A stretch of 64,000 bases of DNA, taken from positions 73,807,486 through 73,871,485 of the forward strand of contig NC_051086.1 in assembly GCF_004664715.2 (NCBI RefSeq). The letters are read 5' to 3'. This DNA comes from Peromyscus leucopus. Its lineage: Eukaryota; Chordata; Mammalia; Rodentia; Cricetidae. Each line of letters opens with the position of its first letter. Position 1 is the first letter of the stretch. Position numbers and translations under genes: made by a program. A model generated the notes under the pieces. That model saw only the letters and a program-made list of their open reading frames with translations. It was not told the origin of the DNA and ran no database searches. Below are positions 1-11,736 of the stretch, one piece after another.

Positions 1-84
1 CATTTACCACAATATTCTGGCTCTGGGTTTTTTATTAAAAGACCTTTTAAAATTCGAGTTACAATGCTGTCTTAAAAAAAGAAA

Positions 85-245
85 AGCTGCTGGACAGTGG
101 TGGCACACACCTCTAATCCCAGCACTTAGGAGGCAGAGGCAGGTGGATCTCTGTGAGTTTGAGGACAGGCCAGCCTGGTCTACAGAGTGAGTTCCAGGGC
201 AGCCAGAGCTACTTACACAGAGAAACCCTGTCTCAAAAAATCAAA
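85..245 (+). mobile_element. B1 SINE
   Basis: Contains the B1 core (ctctaatcccagcacttagg, gccagcctggtctacagagtg) and ends ccctgtctc followed by an A-rich tail. Confidence 0.9.
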
Positions 246-329
246 AAGAAAAGATAAGGAAAAGCCAGATAATTGCTTGCTTAAAGCACTGTAAGGTCTT
301 AAATAATCAAATATATGTAGTTTAAAAAT

Positions 330-352
330 TGCATGCATACATGCGCGCACAG

Positions 353-408
<56 letters not shown>

Positions 409-713
409 ATCTGTGTATATGTGTTTGCACTGTACATGTGGAACCGAGAGGTTGACACTGGTTATGTCTTCCTCTATGGCTCTCTACCTTATTCTTATTT
501 TCATTTTTTTAGTCTCTCACTAAGATAACTACCCACCCTGGCCAGCCCATGTGCCCCAGAGACACCCCCGTGTCCACATCTCCAGCACTAGGGTTACAGG
601 TGAGCACTGGCGTGCCTGCCTTTGCCATGCCTCTCGTGGGTGCTGAGACCTGAGCTCAGATCCTCATGCTGTGCAGCAAGCCCTGTACTGTCTGAGCCAT
701 CTCACCAGCCCTA
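330..713 (-). mobile_element. B4-family SINE (B4A-like), antisense, with (GT)n tail
   Basis: Reading on the minus strand gives a tRNA-like head (ggctggtgagatggctcaga) at 690-712, a B1-like middle and a CA-rich tail at 356-406. This head-middle-tail order is typical of B4. Confidence 0.65.
356..406 (+). repeat. (GT)n microsatellite
   Basis: About 25 uninterrupted GT units, forming the tail of the antisense B4 SINE. Confidence 0.98.
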
Positions 714-1108
714 CGAGTAAAACATTTTTATCACTAAATTCTGAATGTTGAAAGGGATTTCAACAATTTGAGAATAAAGAAGTATAGGCAACTTTTTTTT
801 TTAACTTGCCTAAAATACTAATGACTTAACACATTGTCAAACGATTGTTTCCATAGTTTAAAGAAATCTCTTAAAAGTTATTGATGTTTTCGTTGGCACA
901 GAACTGGTGTTTTATAGGCACAAAACGTGCATATTTAAACTATTCTAGAATTTTTATGTTAGCTCTCTGTTAGACACCCCCCCTCCCCCCATGGAGTAGT
1001 CATGAGTAAAAAGATTTCGAAGTTTCTGAATAGGTCAGCATATGAGACACATTTAATTCTATCTACCTTGTAGAACATCTAAGCCAGATCTAGGGAAGAG
1101 CATGTGTC

Positions 1109-1113
<5 letters not shown>

Positions 1114-1158
<45 letters not shown>
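1114..1158 (+). repeat. (GT)n microsatellite
   Basis: About 22 uninterrupted GT units. Confidence 0.98.
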
Positions 1159-1159
<1 letters not shown>

Positions 1160-1304
1160 TACCCTCATTAGATTTCCATTTTTAAGTAGGAATAAAAGCT
1201 GAGTTAGGCACAGTGCACACAAAAGCCACCATGGGGGGCACTGTCACTCTTGCACTCTTGTCTCAAAAGCATTTTCACAGATCGAGGCTTTGTATATGTA
1301 GAGT

Positions 1305-1410
1305 CTTGAGCCAGGTATGATGGCTCACACTGGTAATGCCAGCTCTTGGGAGGCTGAGACTCGATCACTGTGACCCCGAGGCCTGTTGAACCTCAGAGGG
1401 AGTCTCTAAA
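1305..1410 (+). mobile_element. Diverged B1-like SINE
   Basis: Matches the B1 head (gagccaggtatgatggctcacac) and 'ggaggctgagac', then decays. Confidence 0.55.
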
Positions 1411-1424
1411 GAAGATGGGGGTGG

Positions 1425-1705
1425 CTAGGGGAGTTAGCTCAGGTGGCAAAGTGCTTGCTGTGGAAGCATGAGGACCTGAGGTTAATCCCCAGAATTCAGG
1501 CCAGCAGCTGCCTGTGGTGGCCTGCACTGTTGTTCTCAGCACTGGGAGGCGGGGGTCGGTGGAGATGGGTGTATTGAACAGTTCACCAGCCAGTCAGCCT
1601 AGCCCATCCAGGGAGTTCCAGTAAAAGAGAGAGATGCTGTCTTAAACTGCAAGGTAGAGGCATCCTGAGCAGTGACACCTGGTTGACCTCTAGACATGCA
1701 CACAT

Positions 1706-1752
<47 letters not shown>
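1425..1752 (+). mobile_element. B4-family SINE ending in (CA)n
   Basis: tRNA-like head (gagttagctcaggtggcaaa), 'aggacctgaggttaatcccc', B1-like middle, 'ccagccagtcagcctagccc', then a CA tail at 1707-1752. Confidence 0.65.
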
Positions 1753-1754
<2 letters not shown>

Positions 1755-2878
1755 AATTCTTTTAGATTTTTTCCAATTAATCCCCTTTCTTCCTCTCCCA
1801 TGATATTACCTTAGTATTCAGCCTTATTGCCTCTTGCCTGGACGGTTGTAATCTGTTTGTCAGTTTCTCTCGCGGTATTTGCTGGGGTAGGGTAAATATG
1901 AGAGAAGCTCCAAAGGAAAGCGATGTGAGTGAGATGGAAACTTTTCTCTTATTTAATTAAAATCATGAACTAGCATGGCAGTTCCACCCAAGTCATTGGA
2001 CTTAAGTTCATCTGTCCTGCTGTTCTATCATGACAGAGTCCTCCTGTGCATCTTCTGTGTCCACATTTCCACCTATGGATAAGGAGGATAAGCAGGCAGA
2101 GGCGCTGACTCTTAAAGCATGACCCAGAAATTACACTGTAGCTCGCACGGGATTGTCTAGTACCCAGCCATCTGACCACATTTGCTGTCAAGTAAGCTGA
2201 AAAACATAATCTTTATCCTGGACAGTCATGTGTTTAGCTAAAGACTGGAGTTTCTATTCTTACAAAGACAAAAAGGATAGAGACCGTACTGTGCAATACG
2301 GAAGCCACATAAAACTATATAAATTAAGTATATTGAAATTCAGTAACAGTAACCATCATATTCCTCAGAGCACCTCTCAGGTACTCAATAGCCAAGGGTG
2401 ACAGTGTGGATTTAGACCATTCCAATCCTCCTGGGACACTCTACTGGCTAGAGTTGCTATCAGTACTGGCGATCTCAACTGTCCCTCTTCCAGCTGTTTC
2501 CCATACATTCGTCTAGCTATGAAACTGATCACTTCACTTGAGTGTTACGAATTTTTCCAATGTGAACTCCAAATGTTATCTTAATACTTCCATCCTTTCT
2601 TTACTATGAAACCTATGTACCTACCATCTGCACTAAATTCTCTAGCTTGCATCACATGGGATTGTCTCAAACACATCAGGCCTTTGTATGGTCCATGTTC
2701 TTCCCTTGGAGCTTAACTTGCTCACCTTCCTTTCCTGCCTAATTTGCTAAATCTCATTGTTGCCTGCTGACCAAGTTACCCCATACTGCCCCGTTGCCTT
2801 TAGAACATCCTGAGCAATATTCCACCTGAGGATCACATACTGAGCTGTTATTTTTGTTTGGTTGGTTTTTGGGGTTCT

Positions 2879-3034
2879 TTTTTTTTTTTTTTTTTTTGAG
2901 ACAGGGTTTCTCTGTGTAGTTTTGGTGCCTGGATCTCACTCTGTAGACCAGGCTATCCTCGAACTCACAGAGATCCGCCTGGCTCTACCTCTTGAGTGCT
3001 GGTATTAAAGGCATGCGCCACCATCGCCCAGCTC
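2879..3034 (-). mobile_element. B1 SINE, antisense
   Basis: Poly-T start (18 T) followed by gagacagggtttctctgtgt and ending in gcgccaccatcgcccagc, the reverse complement of B1. Confidence 0.92.
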
Positions 3035-4528
3035 TGAGCTGTTATTTAATGTCAGATGCTTATCTCCTCCTTGAATTATCTTACTGGACTTTCTACGTGA
3101 CAGCGGTATACTCATCAGACTGTATGCAGAGTGCTCATTGAGAACATGTATGACAGGAAAAGTATTTCCCTTTTCATATTCATAAGAAAACTAGCAACAA
3201 TTAGTACCACTTAGTTGTGGTTTTAAAATGTCATTTAAGTTTATATTTCTTCCTTGGTATCATGAGATTTGGTCCCAGGACTCACAAGGATACCAAAATC
3301 CCAGGCTGCTCAGATATACACACATACATACATGGAGTTTGTATATAATCTGTGCACATCCTTTTGTATACTTTAAGTCATCTCTAAATTACCTATAAAT
3401 ACTAATGCAATGCCAATAGCCCACATCACTTCACTTACATGGATTCAGTGTGGTACTCGGTGCATAGTAAATTCAAGATTTTACTCTCTGGAATTATTCT
3501 TTAAAAGTCTTTCCATTCAGCAGTTGGTTGCACGTATGGCTAAATGCACAGCTTATGGATGCAAAGCGTCAACTACAGAAGTCTATCAGGGAGCCACGGT
3601 GACTTGTCCAAGAAGGTCCAACTGAACAGGAAGTATAAATGATAAATGTGAGGCGTGCTGGATCCTCTCAGGAGGCTAGGGTTTCAGAGCAGCTCCTGCA
3701 GTGTGTGAGCATGGAAAAATATTCTTGAGCAATTCCACCAACAAACCCTACTTTCCTCTTCTCAAGAGAAGTTATGTTTCATCTTTGCCTGCAAGCCAAA
3801 GGACTACCCAGGAGACACAGAGACACGAAGCCCCTCTCACGTCCTCTCCTTTTGTGGTTCTCTTTGGCCACGGCTGTCCCCACTGACTTCCTGATATCCC
3901 TATAAGAGCAAGAAGCGTTGAATTAGATGGCTATATCATCCAAATTCAAAGACGTCCAGATTTTTTTAAAAACCTGTTATTCTTTCTTTTTTTCAGTGGA
4001 AAAAAAAAAACCCATAGATGATGGTTTTGTACAGACCACTGTAAGTCCGTGGTATCCTCTTGTGGCTTCAGAGCCACGTGGTGACAACCACTGCCATTAA
4101 CTTCTGCTTTGTCTGAGGAGTATTTCTTTGCTTACCCAAAGCTGTACGTACCAAGCCTTCTTCTAAAAAGAGAGCTGCAGCCAGCCCAAACCTTCTACAG
4201 TCAGCAAAGACACCATGAGACTGTAGGAGTATCCTACGTGGATCTAGTGCATTTGGGTTTGGTGCGGGCAAACACTGCAGCCAGTCCAATGCCATGTACT
4301 GACTTCCCATTGAGAGTGGAATACTGCTTCACGCAGGGGAGCGTCAGTTACACACGGACTGTGAGGAGGCTTAGAGGGACGAAAAGCATGGGCTTGGGGG
4401 CAGAAAGCCTACTATATACTTAACCCTTTCACCTATATTTACAAATCGAACCGACTCCCAAAGTTCCCTTAATGCTTTCACTTCTTCATTTATAAAATAG
4501 ACACATTTTCTTGAAGGATTATTATTAT

Positions 4529-4668
4529 TATTCTGGAGGGATGAGGTCTTACTCTGCTGCCTAGGTTGACTGACAACTTCTTGACGTAAACACATGATTT
4601 TCCTGCTTCAGCCTCCAAGTAACTGATATGACAGGTGTGCAGGTGTGTGGCACTTTGCCTGGCTTTGG
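4529..4668 (-). mobile_element. Diverged B1-type SINE, antisense
   Basis: Reverse-complement B1 features (gaggtcttactctgctgccta, cctgcttcagcctccaagta, ggcactttgcctggctt) with many changes. Confidence 0.5.
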
Positions 4669-5045
4669 CAGGAGGGTTTTAAGGGGGAAAAAAAAAAGAA
4701 AGAATGGATGTAAAAGTAGGTCATCAAGAAAGTTAATCTGACTAACCACTTTACCAAATTGTTACATACGATCCGGTCTCTAAAAGGAGAATTTTCAAAA
4801 ACAATACTAGAAAACAGACAATGATAATAATAATTTTTAATAGGACTCTACATTTTATTTGTTGGGAAATACAATGTTTTTCCTGCTCCTGTCATTCTTG
4901 TCCCTTCCTACGTGTCTATGACCCCTCACACTTTCCTGAATCCCTCCCTAGCTCTTCAAACACCTTAACCAACATTCTCTGGACTATGGACTATTCTTTT
5001 CTCTTATTCCTCCTCACCAGAAAGATCAATATAGACGACACACAA

Positions 5046-5360
5046 GTGTTAGTTTCTGCTTTCCATTGCTACATGAAAACAAATGAAAGGTGAATGACAG
5101 AAGGTCTGAGAGGCAGCTGGCCACACTGTCCACGGTCCTGAGCAGAGAAATAAACGTGGGTGTTCAACTTGCTTTCTCATTGCCCCCTTCTTGTTCAGCC
5201 CGGGAGCCTGGCCCATGGGATGGTTCCAGTCACATTCAGAGAGGGTCTTCCTTCATTAGTCCAGCCCTTCCCAGAAGCTCCACTGAAGACACAATAGAGA
5301 CATGTCTGCTGAGTGATTGCAAATCTAGTCAAGTTGACATTAAAGATCAGTCATCATAGT
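5046..5360 (+). mobile_element. Interspersed repeat of the 'ttagttagggtttctattgc' family, old copy
   Basis: Begins tgttagtttctgctttccat and ends tctagtcaagttgacattaa. Both ends match a rodent repeat also present at 29835-30186 and 56127-56470. I cannot place it in a class from memory. Confidence 0.45.
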
Positions 5361-6112
5361 ATCTGGGCCCCTCCCCTTTCCCCAGGTCATCATTTTATGT
5401 CCCATTGTTTTCTTCAGTTACTTTCATCAGGAAAGCCTGGAGACTGAGCATATAGAGACAACAGATCTCCCCAGCTCAGGGAATGTGGGTAGAAGAACAG
5501 GAAAAGGCAGCATTCCTCCTTTGAAGAAAGGGGGAAGGCCTGGAGACTTCCATTAAAGTGGTTGCTTTACCCTGTCATTTGTACAGACACACCATAAAGT
5601 AGTAGTAACACATCTGAGTGAAAAGTTCATTTAACCCTCAGAGGGCATCTCAAGGCAAAGTCTGAGTTCTGAGTGGTCCATCACTGTCAGGGCACCAGGG
5701 TCCAGGTGCTTGCTAGTCTCATCAGCATCCTGTCTAGGGACCCTGTGTGCCTCAGTCAGCAGAACAGGTGTTCTCCCAAAAGCTGCTTCAGCATCTGGTG
5801 TCTACACAATGACAAATCTCCTTCACGCAAGGAACAGGTTGTTCTTGCAAATGTGTCTGCAGTTTTGTAGAAACACCTATATCCCCAAGCCCAAGAAGAA
5901 TGTTTATGTTCTGCTAATGCAAAACAAACAAAAGAAAACCCACAACCAGTAACCAAAATAAATAAATAAATAAATAATAAGCCAGCCAGACCTCTCCATT
6001 TTCTTTAGCTCCCACTATCTTAATCTCAGTTTCTAAAGTGAAGCCAGTGTTTCTTTTCTGCACATACCCTTGAGATTTCTTCTCATAAACACACGTAAAG
6101 GGGGCATCTCAC

Positions 6113-6295
6113 TTCGCATGTGTATGTCATATATACATGTTTATGTGGGTATGTGCACAAGTATGTGCACATGTACACGGGAGCTCATCTGTATGAAAGC
6201 CAGAGGTCAATATCAGGTGTCTCTCTTCCTCTGCTCCCTTACTTTTGGAACAGTGTCTCTCACTGAACTTAGGCTGGCCGGCTCTTCAGCTGTGT
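6113..6295 (-). mobile_element. B4-type SINE fragment, antisense
   Basis: 'ccagaggtcaatatcaggtgtc' followed by 'cagtgtctctcactgaactt' matches the 3' half of a B4 element read backwards; the head is missing. Confidence 0.5.
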
Positions 6296-6400
6296 CATAT
6301 GTGACCCTTTCTTTGTCGCTGGTTTCCATTCATTTCACATAATGTCCTCAAGGTCTATTCATGTTGAGGTATGTACATCAATCAGCATTTTATTTCTCTT
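6296..6400. mobile_element. Ancient L1 fragment
   Basis: 'tttcacataatgtcctcaaggtctattcatgtt' resembles the mammalian L1M segment often seen beside old rodent SINEs; the longer L1 piece at 7320-7870 may belong to the same insertion. Confidence 0.4.
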
Positions 6401-6938
6401 TCTTTAAAGAAAAAAAAAAGCAAATCTTCTTAACAGTTCTCGGTTCAGAGCAAGGGCTGAAAGAAAAGCACAGAGACTTCTCACGCCCACTCACATATAA
6501 CCTCCCTTTTGTTCCCCAAGGAAGTGGTAGATTTGTTATAATTATGGTTCCTCGTTCCTGTCCCTTATGTCTTCATTTCATGTGGTTAAATGTCACTTAT
6601 CTTTGTTAGTTACTTCCACTGTTACCATCCCCTGAACCACTGATGGTTTAGCTGGGGAGTGTCAAGCAGCCAACTGGTAGATCTTCAGTCTATGCTAATT
6701 GCCGGGCTTTGCCGTGAGTGGAAAGAAGTCAAGTGCCTGTGTTCAGAAATGTACTGTTTGAAGGCTTCGGGGGAGGCAGTTGGCATCCTGAAGGTTTCTG
6801 GGGCTTAGTGTGAGAGGAAGCTGCCTGTGAATCTGTTTTGCATGAGGCAAGTTTCTTTTTCACTCAGCAGATACTCATTATACAAAATAATAGCTTTCAT
6901 TGTGACATTTTTTCCCATACATGCCATGACGGTTAGCT

Positions 6939-7303
6939 TTTCGAACTTGACATGGCCTAGAATCACCTACGTTGGGATGGCTTGCGGAGGACTGTCTTAA
7001 TAAAGTTCATCGACGTGGAAAGACCCAGCCCACTTTGGGCAGCACCATTCTCTAGGCAAAAGGCTCCTGAACTGTGTGAAAAGAGAATCTGAGCCTAGCA
7101 TAAGCAAGTGAACATACATGCATTTACGTTTTGCCCTCCTGTTGATGGCAGATGTGAGGTAACCAGCTGTTTGAAGTTCTTGTCCAGACTTCCCCATAAG
7201 GCTGCCTTGAATTTGGAATTGTAAGCCAAATAAACTCCTTTCTCCTCACAGTTGCTTTCTGTCAGGATGTTTTAGCACAGCAACAGACATGAAACTGGAA
7301 CAC
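6939..7303 (+). mobile_element. Unclassified rodent interspersed repeat with AATAAA
   Basis: Starts 'acggttagcttttcgaacttgac', includes 'gaaagacccagcccacttt' and ends 'gtaagccaaataaactcctttc...gcaacaga'. I recognise the pattern as a common rodent repeat but not its class. A related head appears at 30428-30600. Confidence 0.5.
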
Positions 7304-7319
7304 ACGCCTATAGTATACT

Positions 7320-7875
7320 TTGAACAGATTTATCCCCACCTCCATACACTTTTTATCTCCCTTCTCCCTGACCCCCTTCTACTTTGAAGATGTTTTTATT
7401 CTTTCTCTATTAACATATGATAGAAAACATTCAGTATTTGTCTTTCTAAGTCTGGTTTATTTCACTTCACGTGACGATGCTATCTATTTCCCTACTGAGG
7501 ACATGACATTGTTCCTCTTGACAGCCTGTTTGGGAGTTCTTTCAGAGAAATGTAGTTACTCAGACCCGTGTCTGAAGAGTGATCCAGTCCTCCTCGACTG
7601 GGAGTGGTTGTCCATTTGAGCCAAGTGTGCAGCTTTGGAATGGAAGCACCTGGAGCTAAAACAAGGAAGCAGATATCCGCCTAGCCAGCTCCATCAGCCG
7701 ACTCAACCCTGGAGATCAACAGCCTGACCTAGCGCAGTCAGATTACTCTCATATCCTCCTTTGTTTGTGTTCCCTTATGGCTGACTAATTTTCCATGCTG
7801 CCTCTATGCACATACCACAGTTTCTTTCTATATCCTTTGATGGACAGACACCTAGGCTGACTCAATAACTTAGCT
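7320..7875. mobile_element. Ancient L1 fragment(s)
   Basis: 'tatgatagaaaacattcagtatttgtctttct' and 'tttgatggacagacacctaggctga' are L1M-type words. The interval is broken by unassigned sequence at about 7600-7730. Confidence 0.45.
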
Positions 7876-8239
7876 ATAGTGAATTGCACCACCACCTTCC
7901 AAAGCCTTGGCTTCCTTACCCGTGAAACAAGTAACACGATGTCGATTCCTGCCAAGATCAATGCAATTGTTGTGGAAAGTACCTGTAGGCACTTAAAGAA
8001 AAGGAAACTAGAGAATAGTGGGTGAAACAATCCCCCAACTTCGGGATGGTTCATTCATGGCAAGCAGAGTAAACGTTCTTATGAACCTGGTCTTAGGTAC
8101 CTCAAGAAGGTGTTTTGAGGAGTGGGGGATGGGTGTGAGCAGGATTCAGGAAGGGGAGCACACCTAGATTCCAGGAGTGGTCCTGCCAGGCTCTGCAAAT
8201 GTCAACCACTTTCCTATTTCCAGTATTCCTGACTCCGTT

Positions 8240-8329
8240 CACTTCCTCTTATCGCCTCTCTCCCTACAAACTGCTCTTCTGGCTCACTACCTCTTATCTC
8301 CTCTCTCCTTATAAACTGCTCTTCTGGCA
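8240..8329 (+). repeat. Two-copy 45-bp tandem duplication
   Basis: 8240-8284 and 8285-8329 align end to end with 5 mismatches in 45 and no gaps. Each copy begins 'cact(t/a)cctcttat' and ends 'ctgctcttctggc'. It lies about 0.4 kb before the CpG island. Confidence 0.9.
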
Positions 8330-8699
8330 AGCCCTCTTAGTTTTAAAAGGGGTTCCCCAAAGGGCCCCGATTTCCTTGGGAATTTATTAGGTTAAAAAAA
8401 AAATTACAGAACAAAATGGGTGATGTAAGAAGGCTTGTCCAGGAGACTCTCTCTTTCTCAGAGATTCCAATCTCTTCTTCACACGATGGACATGTTAAAA
8501 ACTTGTCTTCACGGTAGCGTAAATGGTGAAGAAACACATGGAAGGAAGGGCGCGGAACTGAATGAAGGATGAATAAGCGGCACGGGGCCAAGATTAGAAG
8601 GCAGAGAGAGGTCCTTGCTTGCTGCCACTTCCTGCACAGCTGCTTTTAAGATCATGGGGCCATCTCCTACACAATGTTTCTTCCTCTCGGTTTCAGCTC

Positions 8700-9330
8700 A
8701 CCAGGCTCAAAGCTTTAATGCAGAGAGAGCACCGCCCTTCCAGCGCTCCTCCCCTTTCCGCTAACCACGCCCCTCCTCCGTGAGGTTCCGCCCCACCTTC
8801 CGAGCTTCTGGGGAAATGAATGGCAGCGGAGCCGCTTGCCGCTCCGGGTATTGATTGGCCACCGGGCGCGGTGACGCGCAGGCGGCCGCGGGCGCACGCA
8901 GAGGGCGGAGCGGGCGGGGGCGGAGCCGGGCATCGGGGCGGGGCGCGGGCACCCGGGGGCGGAGGAGCCCGGGAGGCGGGAGGCGGGAGGCTCCCGGGCC
9001 GTTTAAGCGGCCTCCCTCCCGCCCCCAGCCGCCTGCTCTGGCTCCGGCCCTGTGCTGACCCCCGGCGTGGCCCACTCCGGCCCAGCCCAGCTACGCGGCT
9101 CCCGCCTGGCACGCCGGCGGCCTCGGGAGCAGCTCAAACCCATGAGGCCCGCGCGCCCCGCCGCCGGTGCAGACGAGACGGAGCTCCCGGCCCCCGCGGA
9201 GGAGCGGAGGATCAATGCGGTTCAGGAATCGATTCCAGCGGTGAGAGCGCTGCAGGGCGCGTGCTCCATCCCGGGGAATCCCGAGCCCTGACCCGGACCG
9301 GCTCCCGGGGAGACCCCCAGTCCTGCGATC
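8700..9330 (+). promoter_or_regulatory. MMD: CpG-island promoter of MMD
   Basis: Very GC-rich and CpG-rich compared with the rest of the window, ending just inside intron 1. Visible elements are an inverted CCAAT box (GATTGGCC, 8853-8860), a CRE-like TGACGCGC (8872), many GGGCGG Sp1-type boxes at about 8904-8965, and CCACGCCC/CCGCCC boxes at about 8730-8800. No convincing TATA box was found; GTTTAAGC near 9001 is only AT-rich by comparison. This architecture fits a broad, TATA-less start. The exact start site cannot be read from sequence. Confidence 0.8.
9215..9240 (+). CDS. MMD: MMD coding exon 1 (start codon to residue 9, phase 2 end)
   Basis: ATG at 9215, followed by codons for MRFRNRFQ and two bases of the ninth codon. 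The donor is gtgagagc at 9241. The exon lies in the CpG island. The 5' UTR part extends upstream to an undetermined transcription start, probably between about 9000 and 9130. Residue 4 is Arg. Confidence 0.95.
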
Positions 9331-11687
9331 CCCTTCCTCCAAGCCGCTCGGGATCTGTGCCCCAGGACTCCGCGTCTGCCTTGCCTCCTCCATCGGCTTG
9401 CACACCCAGCTTGGCCCTTGCGCTCCCCATCCAGACATGGCTTCTGCTAGATCCAAGCGCCCTACCCCAGCATCAGAGCCCCCCCCCCCCCCAGTCATTC
9501 AGGGCCTTATGCAAACATCCTTGTACAAACCCCAGTGTGAGATCTCTTGGGGCTGCTCCAGCACCCTGTGGCGATATTTGTCTTACTGCACGGTAGGGGG
9601 TCTGGCCTGAGCGTTTTAGGTGTTTTGTCTGTGACTGGCCCTAGATACAGGGAAACTGAGGCAGTCTTCCCTGCATCCAGCTTTGCCCGATGGTGTTGTG
9701 TCTAGTGGTTCTCAGGCTAAGGGCCCAGTGGAATGCTATTTGGGGGGCTTTTGGCCGGGGCAAGTTAGCATTCAGGTGGAGAGACTTGCCTTTGAGACGC
9801 CTGTTTTTAGGAAATGGGGAGGAAAAACCAAGAAGGCGCCACCGAAGGCCGGTCGGCTGCTGTACACTGGAGAGCTGGTGGGAACGCCCGAACTGGAGGG
9901 CCACGGTGGCCCTTCTCTCCAGGCACCTGCCCGGAAGGAATGATGAAGGCTCTGGCCTATTGTTCCCAAAGAAAGCTCTGGGCTTTTCTTTTTTTTTTTA
10001 AGTGGGTGAAAGTTCACCCGTCGGGTTTCTGGTAACTCTCCATCCCTTTGTCTGAGCCTGGCAGCCAGACACATTCCCAGCCCTTCACCACCAACAGGCT
10101 CGCTTACTGTGAGGTATCAGGGAATCCAAAAACAGAAATGGGTGAAATCTCCCAAAGCAAGCTATCATCTTCTTCTTCTTCTTCTTCTTCTTCTTCTTCT
10201 TCTTCTTCTTCTTCTTCTTCTTCTTCTTCTCCTCCTCCTCCTCCTCCTCCTCCTCCTCCTCCTCCTCCTCCTCCTCCTCTTCCTCCTCCTCTTTCTCCTC
10301 CTCCTCCTCCTTCTCCTTCTAATTTCAAAATGTAAACCCACAATTTAGTTTTCTTGTCTGGTCTTTTCACCCATTTAATAATGCTTATCTCATTCCTCTC
10401 CAGTCCAAAAGTGTAAAGGGGCCAATACATACAAAGGATGAGTGTGGTCTTTGACATCAGTAGAGGGGGATCAGCTTGAAGATTTCGATTGCCTTCCCAA
10501 TATTGCTTATTACTTGGCAGCTGAATGCCTGACACTATTCTTGGAGGGGAACTACGTATCCATGCCAAAGGCAAAAGGGACTTGTTCTTTCTGGTTTAGA
10601 ACCTCATGGGTTTAAGAGAGACGTAACATGTGTGGACCTCATGCCCTGTGTGTGTGTGTGTGGTTTGTTTGATTTGGTTTTCTCCTTTGCATGTCTGCGG
10701 GCTTCCTGGTTTCAGAGAACAGTGGCTATATTCTGAGAAATTACTCCTTCCCGTTTTGATCAAGAGTTTGTATTTCTTTTCTGTCCCTTTGAATACTTCT
10801 ATAAAAAGGAGGAAAATGTCTGTTTTTGTTTGTTGCACCAACATTCAAACAGCTCTAGAATGGAAAAATAAAAACACTTCAGCTGATTGAGCAGCCTCTT
10901 TGATGGACAGAATTTGCTGTCATCTTATTTCAGAGTCTTTCACCCGTTCGAAAATTAGAAAACACAGCGATTATCTTTTGGAGTATCATAGAATATAATT
11001 TTTGAGTGGTTACATGTTACTGTACTCCACCAATATTAGTGGTGTCTTTCTTGATGATCCCTAAGTCTCCTCTGATTTTGATTGACACAATCCCTCCATT
11101 ATCTGTTTTTCTATTATAGTCTAGATTGGAAGGCTATTTATATGCATCAATTTGACTTGAAAATAAGCCTGCAAATACAAAGTAATGCTAGAAGAGTCCT
11201 GATTATTATGATTCACACATTAAAATATTGAAAGTAGTTTTCCACATATTTTTGAGTTCATTAAACATCTTGGTGTGCATTCACCATAGTTACATGCAGG
11301 TCGATTCCACGGGAGCTTTGTGGGGAGGGGACGACACACTGTCGTCTTTGAACAATGTGCCCTTTTCCCTGATAGATGTGTTGGGACTCAGTTGAGGAAC
11401 AGTTCATTAGACCATAGTTTATGCTCTGCCTAAATAAAAGAACACCTTGCAGATCCACTCAGAGTGGACACTCAGTGGTTACTGTGGCTTTGAATTGTCT
11501 TCCAGACTCCTGCCATTTATATGGAGGAAGATTGTAAGGGAACAGTTAAAAAAAAAAAAAAAAAATCGTGGCTCCTAAAAAACACTTAGGATGTGAAAAC
11601 ATTCCTCTGGGATGCAGCATATTTTGTACCTTGCTTTATTCCTTTCAGTCTAGTCTCTCAAGACACCTAAGTTTGTGCCTGCACGTG

Positions 11688-11736
<49 letters not shown>

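Larger units (their letters stand above)
1..8690. other. Intergenic sequence upstream of MMD
   Basis: Holds SINEs, microsatellites and old L1 pieces listed separately. The stretches 720-1300, 1760-2875, 3040-4525, 4670-5045, 5360-6110 and 7880-8690 show nothing I can assign: no coding-like frames with splice sites and no RNA gene. Confidence 0.6.

Noticed and set aside
5673..5952. Overlapping 65-, 80- and 66-codon frames
   Set aside because: Open on both strands at once and unrelated to known proteins; chance frames.
8999..9010. GTTTAAGC as a TATA box
   Set aside because: Poor match to TATA consensus, in a CpG-island promoter that normally lacks one.
8820..9596. 258-codon open frame over the CpG island
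   Set aside because: High GC lowers stop frequency; the frame crosses the MMD exon 1 donor, is Pro/Ala/Arg-rich in all frames, and other frames and strands are equally open.
10048..10574. Poly-Ser/Pro, poly-Leu and poly-Glu/Gly frames
   Set aside because: Direct translations of the (TCT)n(CTC)n tract in different frames.
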